Numbered from the stretch's first letter, positions 26,150-37,720 are shown. The stretch is 64,000 bases of DNA from Castellaniella sp044508625 (GCA_044508625.1 JBIQHJ010000015.1:1-64000), one strand, 5' to 3'. Program-made: numbers and translations. Notes: a model not told the origin generated them from the sequence alone.

Positions 26150-27073
26150 ATGCCGCACACCGCGAACGAGACCTTCACCAAGACGCCGGGCTGGCTGGAT
26201 TTCTACGACGGCCCGAGCAAGCCCCGCTTTCGCGTGCCCGAGGGCGCGGTGGACGCGCACTGCCACGTCTTCGGGCCCGGCGCCGTCTTCCCCTACGCCC
26301 CCGAGCGCAAGTACACGCCCTGCGACGCGCCGAAAGAGGCCCTGTTCGCCCTGCGCGACCACCTGGGCTTCGCCAGGAACGTGATCGTGCAGGCGACCTG
26401 CCACGGCACCGACAACCGGGCGCTGGTCGATGCGCTGCGCGCCTCCGGCGACCGGGCGCGCGGGGTGGCCACGGTGGCGCGCGACGTCACCGACGCCGAG
26501 CTGCGCGAGATGCACGAGGCGGGGGTGCGCGGCACGCGCTTCAATTTCGTGCGCCGCCTCGCCGACTTCACCCCGCGCGAGGTGCTGGCCGAGATCGCCG
26601 GGCGCATCGCGCCGCTGGGATGGCACGTCGTCGTCTATTTCGAGGCGCAGGACCTCCCCGAGCTCTACGATTTCTTCACGACCCTGCCGACCACGGTGGT
26701 GGTCGACCACATGGGCCGGCCCGACGTGTCCAAGCCGGTGGACGGCCCCGAGTTCGAGCTGTTCGTGCGCATGATGCGCGAGCACCCGAACATCTGGAGC
26801 AAGGTCAGTTGCCCCGAGCGCCTGAGCAAGTCCGGGCCCCCGGCGCTCGACGGCCAGCAGCACGCCTACCTGGACGTGGTGCCGTTCGCCCGCCGCCTGG
26901 TCGAGACCTTTCCCGACCGCGTGCTGTGGGGCACCGACTGGCCGCATCCCAATCTGAAGGACCACATGCCCGATGACGGACTGCTGGTGGACTACATCCC
27001 CCAGATCGCGCCGACCGCCGAGCTGCAGCACAAGCTCCTGGTCGACAATCCGAACCGCTTGTATTGGAGGTGA
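26150..27073 (+). CDS. ligI: 2-pyrone-4,6-dicarboxylate hydrolase
   Basis: This amidohydrolase has 307 residues and opens 2-pyrone-4,6-dicarboxylate (PDC) to 4-oxalomesaconate. The features are VDAHCHVFGP (H37-x-H39), KYTPCDAPKEAL, VDHMGRPDV and WGTDWPHPN with the catalytic aspartate. The ATG at 26150 is eight bases after AAGGA, which favours it over the ATG at 26141 that abuts the same GG. It is separated by 24 bases from ligK and three bases from ligA2, so it is part of one transcript. Confidence 0.94.
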   Translation: MPHTANETFTKTPGWLDFYDGPSKPRFRVPEGAVDAHCHVFGPGAVFPYAPERKYTPCDAPKEALFALRDHLGFARNVIVQATCHGTDNRALVDALRASGDRARGVATVARDVTDAELREMHEAGVRGTRFNFVRRLADFTPREVLAEIAGRIAPLGWHVVVYFEAQDLPELYDFFTTLPTTVVVDHMGRPDVSKPVDGPEFELFVRMMREHPNIWSKVSCPERLSKSGPPALDGQQHAYLDVVPFARRLVETFPDRVLWGTDWPHPNLKDHMPDDGLLVDYIPQIAPTAELQHKLLVDNPNRLYWR

Positions 27074-27076
27074 GCC

Positions 27077-27469
27077 ATGTCGCTCAATAAACCCTATACC
27101 GATATCCCCGGCACGATCATTTTCGACGCCGACCAGTCGCGCGAGGGCTATCACCTGAACCAGTTCTGCATGTCGCTGATGAAGGCCGAGAACCGCGAGC
27201 GGTTCAAGGCCAATGAGCGCGCGTACCTGGACGAATGGCCCATGACCGAGGAACAAAAGCAGGCCGTGCTCGCGCGCGACCTCAACCGCTGCCTCCAACT
27301 GGGCGGCAACATCTATTTTCTGGCCAAGCTCGGCGCGACCGACGGCCGCTCCTTCCAGTACATGGCGGCCAGCATGACCGGCATGTCCCAGGAGGAATAC
27401 CGCGACATGATGGTGGCGGGCGGCCGCAGCGTCGAAGGCAATCGCAGGACGGGGGAATCCAAGTCATGA
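27077..27469 (+). CDS. ligA: Protocatechuate 4,5-dioxygenase alpha subunit, copy 2
   Basis: This 130-residue alpha subunit reads DIPGTIIFDADQSREGYHLNQFCMSLMKAENR and ends in MTGMSQEEYRDMMVAGGRSVEG. The ribosome binding site GGAGGTGA overlaps the ligI stop. The stop overlaps the ligB2 start (ATGA), showing strict translational coupling. It differs substantially from copy 1 (for example SLMKAENRERFKANE here against FNSAECREAFQRDEE), so the pairs are old paralogues and may differ in substrate preference. Confidence 0.92.
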   Translation: MSLNKPYTDIPGTIIFDADQSREGYHLNQFCMSLMKAENRERFKANERAYLDEWPMTEEQKQAVLARDLNRCLQLGGNIYFLAKLGATDGRSFQYMAASMTGMSQEEYRDMMVAGGRSVEGNRRTGESKS

Positions 27470-28338
27470 GCAGCAAGCAGCATGCGCGCATCGGCGCCAG
27501 CGTCTACACCTCGCACGTCCCGGCCATCGGGGCGGCCCTCGACCTGGGCAAGACGGCCGAGCCCTACTGGGCCCCGCTGTTCCAGGGCTACGAGCCGTCC
27601 AAGCAGTGGATGCGCGACAACACGCCCGACGTGATCTTCCTGGTCTACAACGATCACGCCACCGCCTTCAGCCTCGAGATCATCCCGACCTTCGCCATCG
27701 GCTGCGCGGCCCGGTTCCAGCCCGCCGACGAGGGCTGGGGCCCGCGCCCTGTGCCCACGGTGATCGGCCATCCCAAGCTCGCCGCGCACATCGCGCAGTC
27801 CGTGATCCAGCAGGACTTCGACCTGACCATCGTCAACAAGATGGACGTCGACCACGGCCTGACGGTGCCGCTGTCGCTGATGTGCGGCCAGCCCGAGGCC
27901 TGGCCCTGCCCGGTGATCCCGTTCGCGGTCAACGTGGTGCAGTATCCCGTGCCGTCGGGGCGCCGCTGCTTCGAGCTGGGGCGGGCGATCCGCCGCGCCA
28001 TCGAGTCCTACGACGAGCCCCTGAACGTCCACATCTGGGGCACGGGCGGCATGAGCCACCAGCTCCAGGGCCCGCGCGCCGGCCTGATCAACAAGGAATT
28101 CGACCAGGCCTTCCTCGACCGCCTGATCTCCGACCCCGAGGCGCAGGCCAACGTGCCGCACATCGACTACGTGCGCGAGGCGGGTTCCGAAGGCATCGAG
28201 CTGGTCATGTGGCTGATCGCGCGCGGCGCCATGGCCGATGCCGCCGGCGGTCCGCCGCCCAAGGTGGTCCATCGTTTCTATCACGTGCCCGCGTCCAACA
28301 CGGCGGTGGGCCATCTGATCCTGGAGGAGCAGGCATGA
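27466..28338 (+). CDS. ligB: Protocatechuate 4,5-dioxygenase beta subunit, copy 2
   Basis: This 290-residue catalytic subunit has the Fe(II) ligands H17 (VYTSHVPA), H64 (VYNDHATAF) and E245 (GSEGIELVMW) and the catalytic H198 (TGGMSHQLQGPRAG). It is coupled to ligA2 by ATGA and to ligC by a second ATGA overlap. Genomic position inside the complete pathway operon makes protocatechuate the best substrate, and this is probably the principal ring-cleaving enzyme. Confidence 0.94.
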   Translation: MSSKQHARIGASVYTSHVPAIGAALDLGKTAEPYWAPLFQGYEPSKQWMRDNTPDVIFLVYNDHATAFSLEIIPTFAIGCAARFQPADEGWGPRPVPTVIGHPKLAAHIAQSVIQQDFDLTIVNKMDVDHGLTVPLSLMCGQPEAWPCPVIPFAVNVVQYPVPSGRRCFELGRAIRRAIESYDEPLNVHIWGTGGMSHQLQGPRAGLINKEFDQAFLDRLISDPEAQANVPHIDYVREAGSEGIELVMWLIARGAMADAAGGPPPKVVHRFYHVPASNTAVGHLILEEQA

Positions 28339-29294
28339 GTCCATCGACGATCAAGGTCGCCCTGGCCGGGGCCGGCGCGTTCGGCATCAAGCACCTGGAC
28401 GGCATCCGCAACATCGACGGCGTCGAGGTGGTCTCGCTGGTCAGCCGCGAGATCGACAAGACCCGCAAGGTCGCCGAGAAATACGGCATCGGGCACGCCA
28501 CGACCGAGCTGGACGAGGCGCTGGCGCGCCCCGAGGTCGACGCCGTGATCCTGTGCACGCCCACCCAGATGCACGCCTCGCAGGCCATGGCGTGCCTGCG
28601 GGCCGGCAAGCACGTGCAGGTCGAGATCCCCATGGCCGACAGCCTCGAGGACGCCGAGGCGCTGGCCGCCCTGGCGGCCGAGAGCGGCAAGGTCGCGATG
28701 TGCGGCCACACCCGGCGCTTCAACCCCAGCCACCAGTACGTCCACGGCCGCATCCAGCGCGGCGAGTTCAAGGTCCAGCAGATGGACGTCCAGACGTATT
28801 TCTTCCGGCGCACCAACATGAACGCGCTGGGCGAGCCGCGTAGCTGGACCGACCACCTGCTGTGGCACCACGCGGCCCACACCGTGGACCTGTTCGCCTA
28901 CCAGGCGGGCAGCCCCATCGTGCAGGCCAACGCGCTGCAAGGCCCCATCCATCCCGAGCTCGGCATCGCCATGGACATGTCCATCCAGCTCAAGGCCGAG
29001 AACGGCGCGATCTGCACCCTGTCGCTGAGCTTCAACAACGATGGGCCGCTGGGCACGTTCTTCCGCTACATTGGCGATACGGCGACGTACATCGCGCGCT
29101 ACGACGACCTGTTCAACGGCAGGGAGGAACCCATCGACGTGAGCAAGGTGGCGGTCTCGATGAACGGCATCGAGCTGCAGGATCGCGAGTTCTTCGCCGC
29201 GATCCGCGAGGGCCGCGAGCCCAACGCGAGTGTCCGCCAGGTGCTGCCGTGCTATCGCGTATTGCATCGACTCGAGCAACAACTTCGGTCCTGA
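28335..29294 (+). CDS. ligC: 4-carboxy-2-hydroxymuconate-6-semialdehyde dehydrogenase
   Basis: This GFO/IDH/MocA-fold NADP-dependent dehydrogenase has 319 residues and oxidises the LigAB product (as its hemiacetal) to PDC. The nucleotide motif is ALAGAGAFGIKH at residues 9-20, with CTPTQMHASQAMACLRAGKHV, CGHTRRFNPSHQYV and HLLWHHAAHTVDLF typical of LigC. The start overlaps the ligB2 stop. The operon order ligU-J-K-I-A-B-C therefore holds every step from protocatechuate to pyruvate plus oxaloacetate. Confidence 0.93.
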   Translation: MSPSTIKVALAGAGAFGIKHLDGIRNIDGVEVVSLVSREIDKTRKVAEKYGIGHATTELDEALARPEVDAVILCTPTQMHASQAMACLRAGKHVQVEIPMADSLEDAEALAALAAESGKVAMCGHTRRFNPSHQYVHGRIQRGEFKVQQMDVQTYFFRRTNMNALGEPRSWTDHLLWHHAAHTVDLFAYQAGSPIVQANALQGPIHPELGIAMDMSIQLKAENGAICTLSLSFNNDGPLGTFFRYIGDTATYIARYDDLFNGREEPIDVSKVAVSMNGIELQDREFFAAIREGREPNASVRQVLPCYRVLHRLEQQLRS

Positions 29295-29348
29295 GCCACC
29301 GGCCGGAGCCCCCCCCAAGGCAACACCATTTCCACAAAGGAGAGCACC

Positions 29349-30524
29349 ATGAGCTTCAGCAGAAAGTTCGGCATGTTCACCCTGGCGCTCGGCGCCATGG
29401 TGATGGCCGCCGGCGCGCAAGCGGCCGACGACCTCAAGATCGGCGTCGTGATCCCGATGTCCGGTCCCTTTGCCTCGCACGGCAAGCAGATGACCAATGG
29501 CCTGAACCTGTACCTCGCGCAGAACGGGGACACGGTCGCGGGCCGCAAGGTCAAGCTGATCATCAAGGACGACACCGGCGTCGCGCCGGCGGTGGCCAAG
29601 CGCCAGGCGCAAGAGCTGCTGATCAAGGACAAGGTCGACATCCTGGCGGGCTTCACGCTGACGCCCAACGCCTTCTCGGTCGCGCCCCTGGCCACCGAGG
29701 CCAAGGTGCCGATGGTGGTGCTCAATGCCGCCACCTCATCGATCACCGAAAAGTCGCCCAACATCGTGCGCGTGTCGATGACGCTCCCCCAGGACACCGC
29801 GCCGATGGCCCAGTGGGCCTATAACAACGGCATCAAGAACGTCTACACCCTGGTCGCCGACTACGGCCCGGGCCATGACGCCGAGGCGCAGTTCAAAAAG
29901 ACCTTCACCGAGCTGGGCGGCAAGATCGTCGGCGAGGTGCGCACCCCCGTCAAGAACCCGGACTTCGCCCCCTACCTCCAGCGCGTCAAGGACCTGAAGC
30001 CCGAGGCGGTGTTCCTGTTCGTGCCCAACGGCGAGCAGGGCGTGGCCCTGGCCAAGGGCTACAAAGAGCGCGGCCTCGAGGAGGCCGGCATCAAGGCCCT
30101 GGCCACCGGCGACGTGACCGACGAGGACGTCATCGACGCGATGGGCGACGCCTCCATCGGCATGATCACCTCCTTCCACTACTCGCAGGTGCACGAGTCG
30201 CCCGAGAACAAGGCCTTCACCGAGGCGTATGCCAAGGCCTATCCCAACGACCGGCCCAACTTCATGGCCGTGGCGGCCTATGACGGCATGCACATGATCT
30301 ACAAGGCGCTGGAAAAGACCAAGGGCGACGCCAGCGCCGACGCCTTCATGGCGGCGGTCAAGGGCATGAAATGGACCAGCCCGCGCGGCCCGGTCGAGAT
30401 CGACCCCGAGACCCGCGATATCATCCAGAATGTCTACATCCGCAAGGTCGAGCGCGTCAACGGCGTGCTGCAGAACGTCGAGTTCGACACGATCGAGGCG
30501 GTGAAGGACCCGGGCAAGCAGTAA
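29349..30524 (+). CDS. ABC transporter substrate-binding protein, Leu/Ile/Val (aromatic acid) type, copy 3
   Basis: This 391-residue periplasmic binding protein has a signal peptide (FGMFTLALGAMVMAAGAQA) before ADDLKIGVVIPMSGPF. The start is ATG at 29349 after AAAGGAGAGCACC. It is clearly homologous to copies 1 and 2 (shared KRQAQELLIKDKVD, DYGPGHDAEAQFKKTF, VQNVYIRKVERV-type tail), but is the most divergent of the three. It directly precedes livH and is the cognate partner of the transporter. It probably takes up protocatechuate or a precursor. Confidence 0.93.
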   Translation: MSFSRKFGMFTLALGAMVMAAGAQAADDLKIGVVIPMSGPFASHGKQMTNGLNLYLAQNGDTVAGRKVKLIIKDDTGVAPAVAKRQAQELLIKDKVDILAGFTLTPNAFSVAPLATEAKVPMVVLNAATSSITEKSPNIVRVSMTLPQDTAPMAQWAYNNGIKNVYTLVADYGPGHDAEAQFKKTFTELGGKIVGEVRTPVKNPDFAPYLQRVKDLKPEAVFLFVPNGEQGVALAKGYKERGLEEAGIKALATGDVTDEDVIDAMGDASIGMITSFHYSQVHESPENKAFTEAYAKAYPNDRPNFMAVAAYDGMHMIYKALEKTKGDASADAFMAAVKGMKWTSPRGPVEIDPETRDIIQNVYIRKVERVNGVLQNVEFDTIEAVKDPGKQ

Positions 30525-30596
30525 TCATATCGCCCGCGGGCGGGACGCCATCGGGGAACCGGCGGCCCGCCCGCCGCGTGGCAGGGGACGATACTC

Positions 30597-31451
30597 ATGA
30601 CTATATTCTTTGACGGCATCGCCTCGGGCATGCTGCTTTTCCTCATCAGCGTGGGGCTTTCCGTGACCCTGGGGCTGATGAACTTCGTGAACCTCGCGCA
30701 CGGCGCCTTCGCCATGCTGGGCGGCTATGCCTGCGTGGTGCTGCTCAACGACTATGGCGTGCCCTTCCTCGCGACGCTGCCGGTGGCCATCATCGTGCCC
30801 GCGATCGCCGGCATGATCCTCGAGCGCACGCTGTACCGGCGCCTGTACGCCGCCTCCGAGCTCGACCAGGTGCTGTTCTCCATCGGCCTGGTGTTCATGG
30901 CGGTCGCGGCCGCGCACTATTTCTTCGGCGCGCAGCAGCAGCCGCTGCACCTGCCCGCGTTCCTGTCGGGCCAGATCCACCTGCCGGGCCTGGACATCGG
31001 CATCTATCGGCTGTTCCTGATCATCATCGGCCTGATCATCGCGGTGCTGCTGCAGTGGTCGGTCGTCAATACGCCGTTCGGCGCGCGCCTGCGGGCCTCG
31101 GTCGACAACCAGCGCGTGGCGCGCGGCATGGGCATCGACGTCAACCGCGTGTTCAGCCTGACCTTCGCCCTGGGCTCGGCCCTCGCGGGCCTGGGCGGCG
31201 CGCTGGGCGTGGAAATGCTCGGCCTCGACCCCGAGTTCCCGGTCAAGTACCTGGTGTATTTCCTGATCGTGGTGTCGGTGGGCGGCAGCGGCAACATCAC
31301 CGGCTCGCTGTACGCGGCCATCATCCTGGGCGTCGCCGACGTCGCCGGGAAATACTACGTGCCGCAGATCGGCGCCTTCATCATCTATGCCGTCATGGTG
31401 GCGACATTGATCTTCCGTCCCCAAGGCCTGTTCGGTCGTTCCCATAAATAG
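30597..31451 (+). CDS. livH: Branched-chain-type ABC transporter permease
   Basis: This integral membrane subunit has 284 residues and about eight hydrophobic segments, with the LivH-type N-terminus FFDGIASGMLLFLISVGLSVTLGLMNFVNLAHGAF. The conserved cytoplasmic loop GSALAGLGGALGVEMLGLDPEF contacts the ATPases. It follows SBP3 by 72 bases and precedes livM by 11. In this setting the transporter most likely imports aromatic acids rather than amino acids. Confidence 0.92.
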   Translation: MTIFFDGIASGMLLFLISVGLSVTLGLMNFVNLAHGAFAMLGGYACVVLLNDYGVPFLATLPVAIIVPAIAGMILERTLYRRLYAASELDQVLFSIGLVFMAVAAAHYFFGAQQQPLHLPAFLSGQIHLPGLDIGIYRLFLIIIGLIIAVLLQWSVVNTPFGARLRASVDNQRVARGMGIDVNRVFSLTFALGSALAGLGGALGVEMLGLDPEFPVKYLVYFLIVVSVGGSGNITGSLYAAIILGVADVAGKYYVPQIGAFIIYAVMVATLIFRPQGLFGRSHK

Positions 31452-31462
31452 GGCGCAGACAA

Positions 31463-32514
31463 ATGACTATCAATGCAACGACGACGGGCGCGGCCCCCCG
31501 CGCCGCGGACCGGGCGGATTTCCTCCAGCGCTTCCGCCAGGCGGCGCGCTGGCATCCCCTCGAGTACCTGTTCTGGTGCGTCCCGGTGGCGGCGTACTTC
31601 CTGTTCACCGACAACTACCTGCTGCTCAGCCAGATCGCGATCACGGCGCTCTTTGCCGTGTCCCTGGATTTGATCTTCGGCTATGCCGGGGTGATCTCGC
31701 TCGGCCACGCCGCGTTCTTCGGCGTCGGCGCCTATACGGCGGGCATGCTGGGGGTCTACGGGCTGGGCGATCCGCTGCTCGGCCTGGTGCTGGGGGCCGT
31801 GGTCGCCGGCGCCCTGGGCTTTCTCAGCAGCTTCCTGCTGCTGCGCGGCAACGACCTCTCGCGCCTGATGGTGACCCTGGGCGTGGCCCTCATGCTCTAC
31901 GAGCTGGCCAACAAGTTCACCGACATCACCGGCGGCGTCGACGGCCTGCCCGGCATCGAGGTCAAGCCCCTGCTGGGCATGTTCGAGTTCGACATGTTCG
32001 GCCGGATCGCCTACATCTATTCCATGGTGGTGCTGTTCGTGCTGTTCTGGGTCGCCCGGCGGCTGGTGCATTCGCCGTTCGGCCAGAGCCTGCGGGGCAT
32101 CCACATGAACACCCTGCGCATGCCCGCGCTGGGCGTGCCGGTCACGCGCCGCCTGGTCAAGGTCTACACGATAGGCGCCGCCTACGCCGGGGTGGCGGGG
32201 GCGCTGCTGACGCAGACCAACCAGTTCGTGTCGATCGACGTGCTGGGCTTCCAGCGCTCGGCCGACCTGCTGCTGATCCTCATCCTCGGCGGCGCCGGCC
32301 ACCTCTACGGGGCGATTTTCGGCTCGATCGTGTTCGTGGTCGTCAACTACCTGCTGTCCGACATGAATCCGCAATACTGGCAGTTCTGGCTCGGCCTGCT
32401 CCTGGTCCTGGTGGTGCTGTTCGCCCGCGGCGGCATCATGGGCACGGCCCTGCAATGGATCGAGAACGCGCGCCACCGGGCCCACGCCCGCGCCCGCGGC
32501 AAGGAGGGCCAATC

Positions 32515-32518
<4 letters not shown>
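31463..32518 (+). CDS. livM: Branched-chain-type ABC transporter permease
   Basis: This second permease has 351 residues and the LivM signature DLIFGYAGVISLGHAAFFGVGAY, with nine or so hydrophobic segments. A 30-residue N-terminal cytoplasmic extension and a basic C-terminal tail (ARHRAHARARGKEG) flank the core. Its stop overlaps the livG start (ATGA). It pairs with LivH to form the translocation path used by the three binding proteins of this window. Confidence 0.92.
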
Positions 32519-34597
<2,079 letters not shown>

Positions 34598-34738
34598 TCC
34601 CACCGGCCCGGCCGGTCGCGGCCCATGCCCGGCCGCCGCCGGCCTTCCGCTGTCCGGCTGCCGTCCTCGCCTGGACGCGCCGGGCCGATGCTCTCGCCTG
34701 GCGGCCGCCCGGTCCGTCGTCGCCGGCCCCCGGCGCCC

Positions 34739-35917
34739 TCAGCGGCGCCGGCGCGCCAGGGCGTGGCACAGGCCGCCCAGGACCAGTCCCCAGAATGCGC
34801 TGCCCACGCCCAGCAGGCTCATGCCCGAGGCGGTGGCGAGGAAGGTGACCAGCGCCGCCTCGCGGCCCTCGGGCTCGCGCAGGGCCTCCGAGGTGGCGGC
34901 CCCCAGCGTGCCCAGCAGCGCGAGCCCGGCGATCGCGGCCACCAGTTCCCGCGGAAAGGCCGCGAACAGTCCCACGACCGTCGCCCCGAAGATCCCCGTC
35001 GCCAGATAGAACAGGCCCGCCCAGACCGCGGCCTTGTAGCGCTGCGCCGCGTCGGGATCGGCCTCGGGGCTCATGCAGATGGCGGCGGTGATCGCCGCCA
35101 GGTTGAATGAAAAGCCGCCCAGGGGCGCGAGCACCATCCCGGTCAGGCCCGTCCACGCGATCAGCGGCGAGGCGGGCGCGCCGTAGCCGTTGGCGCGCAG
35201 CACGGCGAGGCCCGGGACGTTCTGCGAGGTCATGGTGACGATGAACAGGGGGATGCCGACCCCCAGCAGCGCGGGCCACGAGAATTCCGGCGCCATCCAG
35301 ACCGGACGCGCGGGCGTCCAGTCCAGGCCGCTCATGTCGAGCATGCCCTGGGCCGCGGCCCACAGGATGCCGGCCAGGAAGGCCAGCGGCACGGCGTAGC
35401 GCGGCAGCAGGCGGCGGGCGGCGATGAAGGTGGCGAACATCAGCAGGACCAGCGCCGCCTGCTCGCCCACCGCGCCAAAGAGCGCCAGGCCGAATTGCAG
35501 GAGGATGCCCGCCAGCATGGCGTTCGCCAGGTTGCGCGGCACGTGGTCCATGATCCGCTGGAACCAGCCGGTGACCCCGCACAGGGTGATCAGCGCCGAG
35601 GCGAACAGGAACACCCCGATCGCTTGCGCCATCCCGATGCCGCCCAGGCTGGTGGCCAGCAGGGCGGCGCCCGGCGTGGACCAGGCGGTCAGGACGGGCA
35701 TGCGCCAGGCGAGCGACAGCCCGATGCAGGTGACCCCCATGCCGATGCCCAGGGCCCACATCCAGGAGCCGAGCTGCGCCGCGTCGGCGCCGGCGGCGCT
35801 CGCCGCCTGGAAGACGATCGCCACGGAACTGGTGTAGCCCACCAGCACCGCGATGAATCCGGATGAGATGTGGGAAATCCGCAGCCAGCGGCCGACGAGC
35901 GCCAGGGCCTCTTGCAT
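34739..35917 (-). CDS. benE: BenE-family benzoate/aromatic acid transporter
   Basis: This 392-residue inner-membrane protein has about twelve hydrophobic segments. The BenE features are SSGFIAVLVGYTSSVAIVFQAA, AWSTPGAALLATS and TSQNVPGLAVLRANGYGAP, the last typical of benzoate:H+ symporters. It lies just past the liv operon on the opposite strand and seven bases after the HDOD gene. It adds a second, proton-driven uptake route for an aromatic acid. Substrate is inferred from family and neighbours. Confidence 0.88.
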   Translation of the reverse strand: MQEALALVGRWLRISHISSGFIAVLVGYTSSVAIVFQAASAAGADAAQLGSWMWALGIGMGVTCIGLSLAWRMPVLTAWSTPGAALLATSLGGIGMAQAIGVFLFASALITLCGVTGWFQRIMDHVPRNLANAMLAGILLQFGLALFGAVGEQAALVLLMFATFIAARRLLPRYAVPLAFLAGILWAAAQGMLDMSGLDWTPARPVWMAPEFSWPALLGVGIPLFIVTMTSQNVPGLAVLRANGYGAPASPLIAWTGLTGMVLAPLGGFSFNLAAITAAICMSPEADPDAAQRYKAAVWAGLFYLATGIFGATVVGLFAAFPRELVAAIAGLALLGTLGAATSEALREPEGREAALVTFLATASGMSLLGVGSAFWGLVLGGLCHALARRRR

Positions 35918-35924
35918 CGGCCGC

Positions 35925-37199
35925 CTACTGCGCCGCCTGGGTCATGCTGTGGCCCCATTCGAAGGCCTGCTGGATCAGGGCGGCGAGCGGCCGGGCGTCG
36001 ATCCCGATCTGCGCCACGATCGGCGCCGGATCCTCGAGGGGATCGCCCGCCAGGGGGAAGACCAGCGCGGCCAGGCGCAGGTCCGGGCCCAGCGGCCCCG
36101 TGCGGTCGATCAGGGCCTGGCGGACCGGCGTGTCGACCTTGACCTGGCTCAGCAGGTCCTGCATGGACATGCCCCCGAACAGGCGGTCCATGGTCGACAG
36201 CATGCCGGTGGTGAAGGCCGCCTCGGCGCGCACGCTCTGCCCGGGGTGGCACAGCAGCGAGACCTGCTCGAGCAGGTTTGCGCGGGCGCTGGCCTGGACC
36301 AGGGTGGGCGAGAGGTAGCCCTTGGGCCGGCCCGCCTCGGTGTACATCAGCATCTGGATCCAGCGCTGCAACTGGCGGCGGCCGAGCAGCATGATCGCCT
36401 GGTTGAGCGATTCGACCTCCTTGGGCAGGCCGAAGGCGGGGGTGTTGACCATGTTCAGCAGGGTCCTGACCAGTTCGTCGTCCTGCTCGAGGCAGGCCTG
36501 GATCTCGGGGATCTCGCTGTCGCCCATGATCAGGGTGAGGAGCCTGAGCAGGAGCTTTTGCCGCGGGGTGACGGGGGCGGCCGCCGCCGGGGCGTCGGGC
36601 CAGGCGCCGTGGAAATGCGTGAAGCCCAGCAGCAGGGCGGTGTCCAGCTCGTCGGGCGAGCGCAGCTTGCCCAGGTGCAGCTTGCGGCCCGCCTGCTTGT
36701 GCGGCAGGCTCTGGCGGAAGATCTCGGCCTTGGAACTGCGCTCGGGGTCGAAATGGATGGCCCGGCAGAACGGCAGCAGGGGCTCGTAGGCCGGATTGGC
36801 CGCCAGGTCGGCGCGCATCGTGAAGCGCAGCCCCGAGCGCGACATGCCCGCGAAGATCTGGACCAGCTCGGGCGTCACCTCGAAGCCCTCGGGGATGTCG
36901 AGCAGCGCGCGGTTGTGCGGCAGCATGTGGACGAAGGGCTGCTCCAGCAGGCCCGGGCTGGCCGTGAACTGGTGGGGCAGGAACCCCAGGACCCGGTTGA
37001 CGTCGTGTAGCCGGCATTGCGCGATGATGGCGGCGCCGGGATCCTGCGGCTGGCCGTCCGGCCATAGAGGCTGCAGGAGGTAGCCGACGAGGCTCTTGTC
37101 CTTGTCCAGGACCGGCTCGCGCCGCATCAGGCATGAGGGGGCAGAGGGGTCCTCGTGGCTCGATGCATCGGCTTCAGCGAGGGCGGCTGTAGTGACCAT
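35925..37199 (-). CDS. Degenerate EAL-like plus HDOD domain protein (YuxH type)
   Basis: This 424-residue soluble protein has an N-terminal EAL-like region (about 25-205, MRREPVLDKDKSLVGYLLQPLW) that lacks the catalytic E-A-L triad and metal-ligand residues, so no c-di-GMP phosphodiesterase activity is expected. The C-terminal HDOD domain (about 212-410, LTLIMGDSEIPEIQACLEQDDELVRTLLNMVNTPAFGL) also lacks the HD motif. Such proteins are signalling adaptors. The start is the ATG at 37199. It precedes benE with a seven-base gap and may be co-transcribed with it. Confidence 0.85.
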   Translation of the reverse strand: MVTTAALAEADASSHEDPSAPSCLMRREPVLDKDKSLVGYLLQPLWPDGQPQDPGAAIIAQCRLHDVNRVLGFLPHQFTASPGLLEQPFVHMLPHNRALLDIPEGFEVTPELVQIFAGMSRSGLRFTMRADLAANPAYEPLLPFCRAIHFDPERSSKAEIFRQSLPHKQAGRKLHLGKLRSPDELDTALLLGFTHFHGAWPDAPAAAAPVTPRQKLLLRLLTLIMGDSEIPEIQACLEQDDELVRTLLNMVNTPAFGLPKEVESLNQAIMLLGRRQLQRWIQMLMYTEAGRPKGYLSPTLVQASARANLLEQVSLLCHPGQSVRAEAAFTTGMLSTMDRLFGGMSMQDLLSQVKVDTPVRQALIDRTGPLGPDLRLAALVFPLAGDPLEDPAPIVAQIGIDARPLAALIQQAFEWGHSMTQAAQ

Positions 37200-37469
37200 C
37201 GGGTCGTCTCCGGATCATGATGCGGTTGCTCATTATGCTGCTTTCACAGTGAGGTATGAAGCGGTTGCATATTATAGATTTGGTAATGGCTAAGTTGGCA
37301 ATGAAAATGAGAAGCACGGCGTGGCGTCCGGGTCCGCCCATCATGGCGGCGCGCGCCCGCCGGCCGCCAGCCGGCTGGCTGCCAGCCGGCGACTTGCGCC
37401 ATGACTTGTGCCATAATTTGCTGCTTCATCCCGCCGGCCGGTCGGCCTTGGCCGGCGCGCGATGGATCC

Positions 37470-37548
<79 letters not shown>

Positions 37549-37560
37549 GATCGCCATGCG

Positions 37561-37592
37561 CCGGCCGGGACCACGTCCCGGCCGGTTTTTTT
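37561..37592 (+). terminator. Intrinsic terminator of the tRNA gene
   Basis: CCGGCCGGGAC, loop CAC, GTCCCGGCCGG and seven T residues make a perfect 11-bp stem 12 bases after the tRNA CCA end. Confidence 0.92.
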
Positions 37593-37669
37593 CGCCGGTC
37601 TTCATTCCACGCCATTCACGATTCAAGACGTATTCCCATCCCGCGCCGCCTCGATCGGCCGCGAGTCTT

Positions 37670-37699
37670 TTGACAAAATTGTAGTAACATGGCTACATA
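37670..37699 (+). promoter_or_regulatory. Promoter and operator of the toxin-antitoxin pair
   Basis: A consensus -35 TTGACA (37670-37675) and a -10-like TACATA (37694-37699) are 18 bases apart. The inverted repeat TGTAG-N8-CTACA (37680-37697) fills the spacer and overlaps the -10, the expected place for an autorepressor site of the antitoxin. Confidence 0.58.
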
Positions 37700-37720
37700 T
37701 GATTGATGCGGGGGTGCCCC

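Noticed and set aside
23129..27298. 1,389-codon open frame opposite ligU-ligA2
   Set aside because: It spans five genes of a well-recognised operon on the other strand and contains no known motif. It is a codon-bias shadow.
37366..37390. Palindromes GCCAGCCGGCTGGC and GCCAGCCGGC upstream of the tRNA, considered as a terminator
   Set aside because: No T-run follows and no gene ends nearby on the plus strand. It may simply be GC-rich repeat sequence before the tRNA promoter.
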